DNA from: ZC4RG30 sp963777735
GTDB taxonomy: Bacteria > Pseudomonadota > Gammaproteobacteria > Steroidobacterales > Steroidobacteraceae
Assembly: GCA_963777735.1 (NCBI GenBank)
Contig: CAVZRQ010000008.1
Span: forward strand, 1,302,001 to 1,366,000
Length of the DNA stretch: 64,000 nucleotides
Direction: 5' to 3'
The position numbers and the translations under genes are program-made. Of the stretch, positions 1 to 8,279 are shown one piece after another (position 1 is the stretch's first letter; every line of letters begins with the position of its first letter). The notes under the pieces are model-generated. The model did not search any database, was not told where the DNA came from, and saw only the letters and a program-made list of their open reading frames with translations.

Positions 1-2025
1 GTCCGGCGCGATCGTCATGGCCGGTGCGCGGAATGTTCGACGCCACGCAGCTTCTCGTGATTGCGCACGTTGTCGGGTGTATCGCCATTGGCAACCGTCC
101 ACAGCTTCTTGCCGGTGTTCAGGTCGATGGCCACGATGGTGCCCCAGGGCGGACGCGCCAGCGGCAGGCCGAATGGCCCGGTGGTGCGGCTGCTGGCCGT
201 CAGGATGTAGCGCAGGTTCGAGCGCTTCTCGTCGCTGCCCAGACCCATCAGCGTGATGGTCGACGTGGACGATACATACATCACGCCGCTTTCCGGATCG
301 GCCACGGCACCCTGCCAGTTGGCGCCGCCCTGCGAACCCGGCACCTGCAAGTGTGCCGCCCTGGGTTGGCGTGACGATCGACGGCGGCTTGAACAGCGGC
401 CCCATGCGATAGCGCGCTGCGATCTTCTTCGCTTCGGCGAAGATCTCCGGCGTCAGGTTGTTCAGGCTGTCTTCGGTCACGCCCTGCCGCTCGAACGGTT
501 CGGGCAGGGTCGGGATGGGCTGCGTGGCGGAAGTTGCTTCGCCCGGCACGTCGCTCTGCGGCACCGGTCGTTCGACGATGGGCCACACCGGCACGCCGGT
601 GACGCGATCGAACACATAGGTGAAGCCCTGCTTGGACACCTGCGCCACGGCCGGAATCTTCTTGCCGCGCACCGTGATGTCGAGCAGCAGCGGGCCGCCG
701 GCGTGTCGTAGTCCCAGATGTCGTGGTGCACCAGCTGGAAGTGCCAGCGGCGCTGCCCGTGCGCGCATCGATGCACACCAGGCTGCTGGAATAGAGATTG
801 TTGCCCGGCCGGTGGCCGCCATAGAAATCGCTGGTGGGCGCTTCCACCGGCAGATACACCAGGCCGCGTTCGAGGTCCGCGCTGATGGGCGCCCACACGC
901 CGGTGTTGCCGGTGTAGCTGCGCGCCTCGTCGGTCCAGGTGTCGGCGCCGGGATCGCCGGGCGGTGCAATGGTGCGGAAGATCCACAGCCGCTTGCCGGT
1001 GCGCGCGTCGAAGCCCATCACATGGCCGGTGGGCATTTCCTTGCGCGGCGGCGCTGCACCTGCTCCGAAAAGGCCGAGCCGACGATGACCACGCCGTTGA
1101 CCACGATGGGCGGCGAACTGGCGCCGATGGGTGCAGTGTCCGGATCCAGCGGCGGGCTCGGTCTCGCGCTTCAGATCGACCTTGCCGGCCTTGCCGAAGC
1201 TCTCGACCGGTCGGCCGGTCTTTGCATCCAGCGCCAGCAACTGGTAGCCAGGCGAGATGACGAACAGCGTGTCGCGGCCGCCGTCGCGCCACAGACGCGA
1301 CGCCGCGACCCGGCCCCTTGCGCGGCGCAATGTCACCGCGCTGCCCTTCGTCGAGGCGATGCATCCACAGCGTCTCGCCATTGCGCGCATCGATGGCCAC
1401 CACCGTGCGCGAGGCACCGGCGGTGGTGTAGAGCACGCCACCGGCCATCAGCGGCGTGGCTTCGTAGTTGGGATAGATCGAGGCACCGAAGTTGTCGCTC
1501 CGCCAGCGCCATGCAACCTTCAGGCGCGAGATGTTGTTGCGGTCGATCTGGTCCAGCGCCGAGTAGTTCAGGCTGCCGGCGTCGCCGCGATGCTGCAGCC
1601 ACTCGGTATCGGGCAATGCCCTGGGGGCTGGCGCAACCAGCGCCGATGCTGCTGGCCGCAATGCCGTTGCTCTCCATCACGTAGGCCAGCAGCTGCTCGT
1701 ACTGCTCGCGCGACAGCCCGGCGGGCTGCGTGACAGGCATGGTGCGGCGGGTCTGTTCGAACAGTTCAGCGAAGGGTTTTTCCCGCCACTTGTTCATGAA
1801 CACCTGGCCGCGCAGTGCGGGCCCTGCCTCGCCACCCTCGAGCGCTGCACCATGGCAGGGTGCGCAGAGTCGCGGATAGAGGGCGCGGCCGGCATCAGCC
1901 TGGATCGTGGAGTAGCTCGTGGCCTGCATGGTCTGCGCCTCCGCCGGCGTGACATGCAAGGCAAGGCTGCAGCCGACCACCATTGCGGTGAAGCCGGGAA
2001 AACAACGCATCCGTCGTTCATTCAT
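1..2025 (-). pseudogene. PQQ-dependent dehydrogenase with N-terminal cytochrome c domain, frame-broken and cut by the window edge
   Basis: A quinoprotein alcohol/glucose-dehydrogenase-like enzyme of the periplasm that would oxidise an alcohol or sugar and pass electrons through heme. It starts at ATG 2025 with a signal peptide ending near THVTPAEA-like residues, then a single c-type heme site (LCAPCHG). It continues as a beta-propeller with typical stretches such as DTEWLQHRGDAGSLNYS, VVAIDARNGETLW and VMGFDARTGKRLW. The reading frame changes at about 1660, 1320, 1160, 1060, 720, 350 and 36, yet the residues after each break still read as the family, so the breaks look like sequence errors more than decay. 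The gene runs off the left edge. Its first codons overlap the end of the upstream CdsA-like gene by 8 bases, so it is the last visible member of that operon. Substrate unknown. Confidence 0.8.
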
Positions 2026-2973
2026 AAAAGTACCGCGTCAGGTGAAAAAACACCGGTGCCGCAAAGCACACGGAATCCAGCCGGTCGAGCATGCCGCCGT
2101 GCCCCTCGATCATCACGCCCCAGTCCTTGGCACCCAGGCTGCGCTTTACCGGCAGAAAGTGTCAGGCCGCCCAGGAAACCCATCACCACGATGATGGCGG
2201 CCATGATGCCCGCAACCAGGGGGGTGAAAGGTGTGATCCACCACATGGCGGCACCGATTGCCGTTGCAGCCAGACCCCCGCCCACGAAGCCGCCGACCGT
2301 TTTGGAAGGACTTACCACGGGAGCAATCTTCGTCTTTCCCAGCAGCTTGCCGAACACGTACTGCAGCACGTCGCTCATCTGCACGACGAACAACAGGAAG
2401 AACAACAGCAGCGCGCCACGTCCGCCAAATCCTTCGATCTGCAGCAGCAGCAAGGCGGGGGCGTGGCTCAGGCAATAGACGGTGATCATCAACCCCCACT
2501 GCGACTTGGACGTACGCGGCAGGAAGTCTTCCACATCACCGCGCAGCGCGGTGATGGCAGGCAGCAGCAGAAACGCATACACCGGGATGAAGATCGAGAA
2601 CGTCCCGTACTGGTCAAGCCCGATCAGCAGGTACTGCGCTGGCACGATGACGAAAAACGCCAGCGAGAGCGGCAGGCGATCCGCCGTGCGCATCGGCGTC
2701 AGCGTGACGAACTCACGCAGCGCGAACCAGGACATCAGCCCGAATACCACCAGCGTCACGTTGCGGCCCAGCAGGAAACTGATGGCGAGCAGCACCACCA
2801 TCACCCACCAGGCATTGATGCGTGCATTGAGGTTCGAGACAACCTCGCGCGCGGCAGGCTCGCTCGGCACGCCTGCCCAGCAGGTGGCCGATGAGTGACG
2901 CAATCGCGAGCAACACGACCAGCCCGCCGAACAAGGGGTAGAGCTCCGGCAATGCGCGAATGGATTCAGGCAT
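2018..2973 (-). CDS. CdsA-like phosphatidate cytidylyltransferase (frameshifted)
   Basis: An integral membrane enzyme expected to turn phosphatidic acid plus CTP into CDP-diacylglycerol. Start ATG 2973 gives MPESIRALPELYPLFGG, followed by about eight hydrophobic segments. The C-terminus, read in the frame ending at TGA 2018, carries the family signature: KRSLGAKDWG followed by GHGGMLDRLDS. Two frame breaks are needed, near 2870 and 2160. It overlaps the acyltransferase upstream by 8 bases and the PQQ gene downstream by 8 bases. Because it sits with a dedicated acyltransferase and a CDP-alcohol transferase, it is probably a paralogue serving this operon and not the housekeeping CdsA; that is inference. 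The set resembles the E. coli ynbABC genes as I recall them. Confidence 0.8.
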
Positions 2974-3590
2974 GTTCGGCCTCCCTGACACCGCCAAGCG
3001 CCATCACCGCCAGTCGCGCACGTGCGAGGAAATCGTTCGCGTGGCTCGTCCGGCGCTGGCGCGATCGGCGCACCAAATCGCACCGTGCACACCATCGGCA
3101 CGGGCAGCACCGCGCCCTTTGGCAACGCGCGGTGCAGGTTGTCGAGATGGACAGGCACCAGTTCGACCTGGGGAAATTCCTCGGCCAGCCGGTACAGACC
3201 GCTGCGAAACCGCGCGGGCACGGCACTGGTGCCACGCGTGCCCTCTGGAAAGATGATCAGCGAATCACCGGCTTTCAATGCGGCACGCAGCGGCTCCAGC
3301 GGATCTGCGCCCGCGTTCTCTCGCGCGCGATCGATGAGCACCGCGCCGAATGCGCGCGTGGCGATGTAGCGTTTCAGGCCACTGCCCCAGTAGTCGCGGG
3401 CGGCAATGGGCCGGGTGCGGGGACGCAGCGAGCCTGGCAATGCCGACCAGATGGCCAGCGTGTCGATGTGGCTCGTGTGGTTGGCGAAATAGATGCGCTG
3501 CACGGCACTGGGCTGCGTACCGACCCAGCGCGCGTACGCACCGACAAGCAGCTTCACCACACCGACAAGAATCAGGCTCGAGGGTCGCAT
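2966..3590 (-). CDS. PlsC-like 1-acyl-glycerol-3-phosphate acyltransferase (one frameshift)
   Basis: A membrane-associated acyltransferase of the lysophosphatidate family. The start at ATG 3590 gives an N-terminal hydrophobic anchor. The catalytic HX4D box is visible in NHTSHIDTL at about residue 37, and the FPEGTRG acyl-acceptor motif lies near residue 113. A frame break near 3030 moves the last 20 or so residues to the frame that ends at 2966. The gene begins 3 bases after the phosphatidyltransferase stop and overlaps the CdsA-like start, so the three genes look translationally coupled. Likely product: a phosphatidic acid pool for the adjacent CdsA-like enzyme. Confidence 0.8.
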
Positions 3591-3593
3591 CCT

Positions 3594-4217
3594 TCAGCGC
3601 GCCCGCAGCTGTCTTGCGATGGCCAGCGTGCGCGTACCGCAGGTGAGGAACGAACCCACTGCGATCACCACCACTGCGACCTCGAGGATGCGCAATTCAC
3701 CCCGCCAGTACCATTCGACGATGGCCAGCAGGCAGGCTGCGGTCATCACGGCCATGCGATGCGGCTTGGCCTGCGGCCCACGGAAATCCTGCGGCAGACC
3801 CAGCGAACCACCCAGCACGCGGATGTAGGCCGTCAACGCTGCGGCCAGCGCAGCCAGCCACCCCATCCAGCCAACCCCTGCTGCGTATCCCAGCGACACC
3901 AGAAACATCGAATCGGCAATCCGGTCTGGAATTTCGTTGTAGAGCGCACCGACCGCAGTCTTGCGACCACCTTCGAGTGCAACCATGCCATCCAGCAGGT
4001 TGCACAGCAGCCGCAGCTGTATCCCCAGCGCGCAGGCCAGCAATCCCCAGGGTGCCGGGCACCACAGCAGCGCTGCAGCGCCGGCTGCCGCGAACAACAG
4101 TGAGAACAACGAAATGGCATTTGGCGAAAGACCAGCCTTGACGCACAGACGCGCCAGCGCGCCGGCCCAGCGAGAGGAACGGCTTGTCAGCGGTCGACGG
4201 TCTGGCTGTGCGTCCAT
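3594..4217 (-). CDS. CDP-alcohol phosphatidyltransferase family protein, variant active site
   Basis: A 207-residue membrane protein with about six hydrophobic segments, of the family that joins CDP-diacylglycerol to an alcohol. The canonical motif is DxxDGxxAR-x8-GxxxDxxxD. Here the equivalent reads NLLDGMVAL, then GALYNEIPDRIAD. The first Asp is Asn, the Ala-Arg pair is Ala-Leu, and the third Asp is Asn, while the remaining Asp residues stay. This matches the pattern I recall for the YnbA-type subfamily, not PgsA, but I cannot align it here. It is the first gene of the minus-strand operon and diverges from apt. The product lipid cannot be named from the sequence. Confidence 0.78.
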   Translation of the reverse strand: MDAQPDRRPLTSRSSRWAGALARLCVKAGLSPNAISLFSLLFAAAGAAALLWCPAPWGLLACALGIQLRLLCNLLDGMVALEGGRKTAVGALYNEIPDRIADSMFLVSLGYAAGVGWMGWLAALAAALTAYIRVLGGSLGLPQDFRGPQAKPHRMAVMTAACLLAIVEWYWRGELRILEVAVVVIAVGSFLTCGTRTLAIARQLRAR

Positions 4218-4300
4218 GCAGCGGGGATGTTAACGGATATCGAAAACGTGCGCGGATCGTCACGGTAGAATTTGTGTGCATCAACTGGAGCGAACCTGTC

Positions 4301-4808
4301 TTGATTGATCTGAAGCCACATATCGTCGCGGTGCCGGATTTCCCGTTGCCCGGCATTCTCTTCCGTGACGTCATGCCGCTGCTCAGGACGCACTTCGAAC
4401 CGACGATTGCCGCGCTGGACGCCCTGCTCACTGAGGAGGAATGGGCGCAGGTCGATGCCGTCGCGGGCATTGAAGCACGCGGATTCATCATGGGCGCGGC
4501 ACTGGCACTGCGCAGGGGCAAGGGTTTCATCCCCATCCGCAAGCAGGGCAAATTGCCACCGCCTGTTTCGAGCCTTGCCTACCAGCTCGAATACGGCAGT
4601 GCCACGCTCGAGATGCAGCCAGGTTCCGGCCGCGTGATCGTCGTCGACGATGTGATGGCCACTGGCGGAACCATGACAGGCGGCTGCAGAACTCTGTGCG
4701 CGCTCCGGCTTTACGGTCAGCGCACTGGTTGCGCTCATCGATCTGAAACTGATCCCCGAACTTCGCTGGAACGGATTGGCGCTGCGCGCCGCGCTTGTCT
4801 ATGACTGA
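4301..4808 (+). CDS. apt: Adenine phosphoribosyltransferase (one frameshift)
   Basis: Cytoplasmic salvage enzyme converting adenine and PRPP to AMP. Family blocks are clear: PDFPLPGILFRDVMPLL, GIEARGFIMGAALAL, IPIRKQGKLP, and the PRPP loop VIVVDDVMATGGTM. I favour TTG 4301 as start, because a GGAG ribosome site lies 10 bases before it and the protein then begins at the usual place; GTG 4274 is possible. After MATGGTMT the frame breaks near 4680. Removing one G restores TAAAELCARSGFTVSALVAL and the normal C-terminus ending LRAALVYD at TGA 4808. The stop overlaps the nucleosidase start (ATG 4801), which ties adenine release to adenine reuse. About 168 residues after correction, the normal length. 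Confidence 0.88.
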
Positions 4809-5388
4809 TACCAGGTGGCTGGTGGTGATGGCACTGCCACTCGAAGCGCAGGGCGTATTCGAAGCAGCCAGGATTCCGGTGTTGTACACGGGCGTCGGCA
4901 AGGTGAATGCGGCCATGGCGCTGGCAAGGGCACTCGCCAGTTACCGGCATGCCGGCCAGCCCCTGCCCGGAATCGTCAATTTCGGTTCGGCGGGCAGTCG
5001 CCGCTTCGCGTCGGGATCTCTCGTCGCCTGCACCGCCTTTCAGCAACGCGACATGGATGTCAGCGGCCTGGGCTTCGCGCCGGGCGCGACCCCCTATGAA
5101 GACATCCCTGCGGTCATCGATTTCCCGACACCGTTCAGCGATCTGCCGCGCGCCACCTGCGGCACGGGAGATTCCTTCGAGACCAGCGGGCGCACGATGA
5201 GCTGCGACGTCGTCGACATGGAAGCGTACGCACTGGCCAAGGTGTGCCATGTCGAGGGAACAGGGTTTGCCTGCGCAAAATTCGTCAGTGATGGCGCAGA
5301 CCATGCTGCGGCTGCCGACTGGCAGGCCAACCTGCATCGCGCGGCAGACCAGTTCCTGGCGCTGTATCGCCGCCTGGCTTGCGACTGA
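4801..5388 (+). CDS. MTA/SAH nucleosidase-like phosphorylase-superfamily protein
   Basis: A 195-residue protein of the PNP/UDP phosphorylase fold that probably cleaves methylthioadenosine or S-adenosylhomocysteine to adenine. Visible family features are VMALPLEAQGVFE at the N-terminus (purine-nucleosidase Glu), TGVGKVNAAMAL, NFGSAGS, the CDVVDMEAYALA ribose-binding Met-Glu pair, and FVSDGAD with the catalytic Asp. It is shorter than E. coli MtnN (about 230), but all blocks are in order. Start ATG 4801 overlaps apt by 8 bases; another ATG two codons upstream is less likely. Substrate preference among MTA, SAH, 5-deoxyadenosine or futalosine is not decided by sequence alone. Confidence 0.8.
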   Translation: MTDTRWLVVMALPLEAQGVFEAARIPVLYTGVGKVNAAMALARALASYRHAGQPLPGIVNFGSAGSRRFASGSLVACTAFQQRDMDVSGLGFAPGATPYEDIPAVIDFPTPFSDLPRATCGTGDSFETSGRTMSCDVVDMEAYALAKVCHVEGTGFACAKFVSDGADHAAAADWQANLHRAADQFLALYRRLACD

Positions 5389-5403
5389 GCGCCTGGCATT
5401 CGC

Positions 5404-5436
5404 GGGTCAGCGCGTGCTATCCGCACGCGCTGACCC
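5404..5436. terminator. Bidirectional hairpin between convergent genes
   Basis: A perfect 14-base-pair stem: GGGTCAGCGCGTGC at 5404-5417, loop TATCC, and its exact complement at 5423-5436. It sits between the nucleosidase end (5388) and the NTF2-like gene end (5450). There is no T-run on either side, so it may block read-through or protect 3' ends and not act as a classic intrinsic terminator. Confidence 0.6.
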
Positions 5437-5449
5437 TTCGCGCCACTGG

Positions 5450-6223
5450 CTAGCGGGGTGGCTCTCCAATCGGTTGCGTGCCATCAGCCAGCCGCCCGAC
5501 CTTCAGCGATTCGATCTGCGCCTTCGTTCCCGGCGGCGCGGCATAGGCACCTGCCTCAGCCCTGTCTGCCGCGAATGCCTTGCCCGTCACCGGATTCGGA
5601 TAATGGAACGGAATGATGTAGTACGCCGGATAGGTGAGATAGATCGTGGAGGGCGGCAGATCAGGCGGTGGATCGAACTTGTCAGGCCAGGTGTTGTTCA
5701 GCGCATTCTTGCCCCAGCCCTCCCAGCTTGAGTACATGGTGAAGGGGCCGGTAAGCCGGCTGATCTTCCAGACGCCGTTCTCCTTCCGATACGCGTTTTC
5801 ATACAGCGGCAAACCCCAGCCGCCGCTGCTCATCACATAGGCACGCGAACGCACCCAGCCCGTGGTGCCATCCGCCGAAATATCGGGGATCGACTGGAAC
5901 TGCATGTGATTGGCCAGCGAGTTTTCCTTCGCGCCATCCTGGCCGAAAGCCGTCTGCATGTATTCCAGCACCCGGCGCTTGCCGGTGAAGATGCCCTTGC
6001 CGCCGATTTCCAGCGTCGCATCATCCGAGAACAGCTCGGCGAGTTGGCGCCACTGGCTCTTGTCCACGAAATAGCCATACGTTCGCTGCAGACGCTCGAT
6101 CTGGTGCATGTCTTCCAGTCGGGTGATCCGGGCTTCCAGCGCATCCAGGCGCTGGGCAGCGTTCTGCGTGAAGGCAGGCGTTGCGACCAATAGCAGGGCC
6201 GCGAAAAGCATTTTCCTGTTCAT
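5450..6223 (-). CDS. Exported NTF2/SnoaL-like protein 1 (257 aa)
   Basis: Start ATG 6223 gives a signal peptide (MNRKMLFAALLLVATPAFTQ). A short heptad-like helix (RLDALEARITRLEDMHQIE) follows, then one SnoaL_4-type cone fold with LQRTYGYFVDKSQWRQLAELF, a beta stretch TLEIGGKGIFTG, and YENAYRKENGVWKISRL. The C-terminal tail of about 80 residues is Pro- and Tyr-rich (PPPDLPPSTIYLTYPAYYIIP) and ends with NPVTGK. The tail motif is shared with the neighbours. The fold is used by isomerases, dehydratases and hydratases, or as a non-enzymatic binding module; catalytic identity is unknown. Last gene of a tightly overlapping run; its ATG overlaps the previous stop as ATGA (6220-6223). Confidence 0.75.
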   Translation of the reverse strand: MNRKMLFAALLLVATPAFTQNAAQRLDALEARITRLEDMHQIERLQRTYGYFVDKSQWRQLAELFSDDATLEIGGKGIFTGKRRVLEYMQTAFGQDGAKENSLANHMQFQSIPDISADGTTGWVRSRAYVMSSGGWGLPLYENAYRKENGVWKISRLTGPFTMYSSWEGWGKNALNNTWPDKFDPPPDLPPSTIYLTYPAYYIIPFHYPNPVTGKAFAADRAEAGAYAAPPGTKAQIESLKVGRLADGTQPIGEPPR

Positions 6224-6963
6224 CGTGTTTGTCCCGTTACGCTGTCTGCAGCCTGGGGAAGATTCTTCAGCGAGGCACCCGTCACCGGATGGTTGAAGCT
6301 GAAAGGCGGAATGAAATTGCCCGGCAGGGTTCGATAGACAAACGTGGGTGGTTTGTCGGGCGGGAACAAGGCGCTCTGCCCTTTCATGGGCAGCTGCGAC
6401 CTTGCCCAGCCAGTGGTGTAATCGGTAAAAGCCGTGGGATAGAAGTGCAGCGCGGAGATCTTCCACACGCCACCCTCTTTCACATACGAGTTCTCGTAGA
6501 TGCCGACGCCCCAGATGCCGTTCGCGCCCGGCTCTGCCAACTGCACCGGCCCCTGGAAGCGGCCCGTGGCGGTGTTGCCATCCGGCGCAACGGTGATGAT
6601 CGCCTGCAGCTGCATGTGATTGTTGAGGTAGCCCTGCGCCAGGCCCTGCGGCCCGAACAGCAGCAGCGCCCGGCGGATGCGTTCCTGGCCGATGTACACG
6701 CCGCTCTGCCCGTATTCAAAACTGCCGCTGCGCGTGAAGAGGTCTGCCGTGTCTTCCCACAGACCTTTGTCGAAGAAATAGCCGAAGGTTGCCTGCAGGT
6801 TTTCGACCGCATCCTGGTCTTCCAGCCTCGCCACCCGTTCGCGGTAGGCCGAGAGCCGCGCTTCGTTGGAAGTCTGTGCCACGGCAGGTGAGGCAGCAGC
6901 GAACGTCGCGAGCCCGGCAAGCCCCACGCACCAGATCTTCAGCAGGGTGTTTCGCGCGCGCAT
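6220..6963 (-). CDS. Exported NTF2/SnoaL-like protein 2 (247 aa)
   Basis: Same architecture as its downstream neighbour: signal peptide ending ASPAVAQ, a predicted short coiled segment (RVARLEDQDAVENLQ), then the cone fold with ATFGYFFDKGLWEDTADLF, GVYIGQERIRRALLLFG, NNHMQLQAI and YENSYVKEGGVWKISALH. The C-terminus again has FNHPVTGASLK. The start ATG 6963 overlaps the upstream stop by one base (TGATG) and its stop overlaps the next start, so translation is coupled. No obvious catalytic His-Asp pair can be assigned without a structural alignment. Function unknown. Confidence 0.75.
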   Translation of the reverse strand: MRARNTLLKIWCVGLAGLATFAAASPAVAQTSNEARLSAYRERVARLEDQDAVENLQATFGYFFDKGLWEDTADLFTRSGSFEYGQSGVYIGQERIRRALLLFGPQGLAQGYLNNHMQLQAIITVAPDGNTATGRFQGPVQLAEPGANGIWGVGIYENSYVKEGGVWKISALHFYPTAFTDYTTGWARSQLPMKGQSALFPPDKPPTFVYRTLPGNFIPPFSFNHPVTGASLKNLPQAADSVTGQTR

Positions 6964-7679
6964 CAGCGGACTCCTTTCACGGGCTTGCCGGTGACCGGAT
7001 GCAGCGCCTGGAAGGGCGGCACCTGGGTTTCGGGGAACGGCCGGTAACTGGCGGTGGGGCCACGATCCGGCGGGAAGGCCTTGGAAGCAGCGCTCTGCGC
7101 CAGCCCCTCGCCCGGCTTGAGACGTGCCCAGCCCTTTTCATACGGCGCCACGAAATTCACGTAGAGGTGCAGCGACTTGAGCTTCCAGACGCCACCCTCC
7201 TTCACATAGGTATTCTCGTAGATGCCGTCGCGCCATTCGGCGTGCTTCTTGTACTGGCCCAGCATCCCGTGATCACGCCAGCGGGCCGTGGCACTGCGGC
7301 CGTCGGCCGCCATGAAGACAGCCGGCTGCAGCGTCACCCATTCATTCAGCTGCCCGTAGATCAGGCCTTCCTGCCCACCATGCAGACGCTGCAGGTATTC
7401 GCGGATCCGCGCCTTGCCGACATAGACACCGTCGATGCCGATCTCGAGCGTGCCGTCATTGGTGAACAGGTCAGCCACGTCGCCCCACAAACCCCGGTCG
7501 ATGTAGTAACCGAAAGCACGCTGCAGCTTCTTGATGGCGCGCGCGCCCTCCAGCTTTTCGACCCTGGCAGTCAGTGCATCGACCTGCGCGTCGAAGCTGG
7601 CGTTCTGGGCAATGGCGGCCTGCTGCGAGAACGCGAGCGCAAGGCCGATCAGGATGATGCGTTTCATGGCTTTCCTCAT
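6963..7679 (-). CDS. Exported NTF2/SnoaL-like protein 3 (238 aa)
   Basis: The preferred start is ATG 7679, which overlaps the upstream stop as ATGA and yields MRKAMKRIILIGLALAFSQ, a signal peptide. The mature part has DALTARVEKLEGARAIKKLQ, then RAFGYYIDRGLWGDVADLF, GVYVGKARIREYLQ, and YENTYVKEGGVWKLKSLHLY. It ends in HPVTGKPVKG. It is a clear paralogue of proteins 1 and 2, with the Y-E-N-x-Y-x-K-E-x-G-V-W-K block almost invariant. Role unknown; the export signal and paralogue array suggest periplasmic work on a family of related molecules, which is inference. Confidence 0.75.
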   Translation of the reverse strand: MRKAMKRIILIGLALAFSQQAAIAQNASFDAQVDALTARVEKLEGARAIKKLQRAFGYYIDRGLWGDVADLFTNDGTLEIGIDGVYVGKARIREYLQRLHGGQEGLIYGQLNEWVTLQPAVFMAADGRSATARWRDHGMLGQYKKHAEWRDGIYENTYVKEGGVWKLKSLHLYVNFVAPYEKGWARLKPGEGLAQSAASKAFPPDRGPTASYRPFPETQVPPFQALHPVTGKPVKGVR

Positions 7680-8239
7680 TGCGCCGCCCGGCGCTCGCGG
7701 ATGAATTTCATCCATTCTTCGGATGTCGGCATGACGGGATAGTCGACTCGACGCAGGATCTTCCATTTACCTTCCTCACGGATGAATTCATCTTCATAGC
7801 GGCCCGCCAGCGCAGGGGTCGGCTCGCCATTGGCTCCACGCATGACCAGCAGGTGACGCGAACGCGCCGTCGCCCGATCGCCATTCACGTTGATCTCGGC
7901 ATTCGATGTGATGTGGAAACTCTCATTGTTGGTGAAACCCGGTGGCGGCGCACCGTAGAGGTCAACCAGCATCTTGTGAATCGCTTCGCGCCCCTTGTGA
8001 ATGGTCTTGCCATTCACCCATTCGCCATTGCGGGCAAACAGGGCCGCATAGCCTGCATAGTCGCGCGCATCCTGCGTGGCGGAATAGTCGACCAGCACGC
8101 GGCGGATGGCGAGTTCATCTTCCACGCGTTGCAGTCGCTGCTCGAGAGTGGGGCTGCTGGCCGGCGCCATGGCGAAGGCAGGCAGGCAGGCTGCAAGCGC
8201 CGCTGCCAATACGCAGGCAATTGTTCCCGGTGCCTTCAA
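7676..8239 (-). CDS. Exported NTF2/SnoaL-like protein 4 (187 aa, divergent)
   Basis: First of the four tandem genes in transcription order. Signal peptide from ATG 8239 (MKAPGTIACVLAAALAACLPAFA), then RVEDELAIRRVLVDYSATQDARDYAGYAALF, a SnoaL-like cone fold with NESFHITSNAEINVNGDRATARSRHLLVM and DEFIREEGKWKILRRVDYP. It lacks the Pro-rich tail and HPVTGK end of the other three, so it belongs to a different branch, closer to ring-hydroxylating-dioxygenase-small-subunit-like or dehydratase-like members. It begins 40 bases after the outer-membrane barrel gene and overlaps the next gene by 4 bases. Confidence 0.72.
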   Translation of the reverse strand: MKAPGTIACVLAAALAACLPAFAMAPASSPTLEQRLQRVEDELAIRRVLVDYSATQDARDYAGYAALFARNGEWVNGKTIHKGREAIHKMLVDLYGAPPPGFTNNESFHITSNAEINVNGDRATARSRHLLVMRGANGEPTPALAGRYEDEFIREEGKWKILRRVDYPVMPTSEEWMKFIRERRAAQ

Positions 8240-8279
8240 GGCTGATCAACCCCCCTCACTCTTCCCATCCGCCCGCAGC

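Noticed and set aside
2895..4103. A 402-residue plus-strand open frame across the phospholipid operon
   Set aside because: It crosses three recognisable minus-strand genes and shows no family features.
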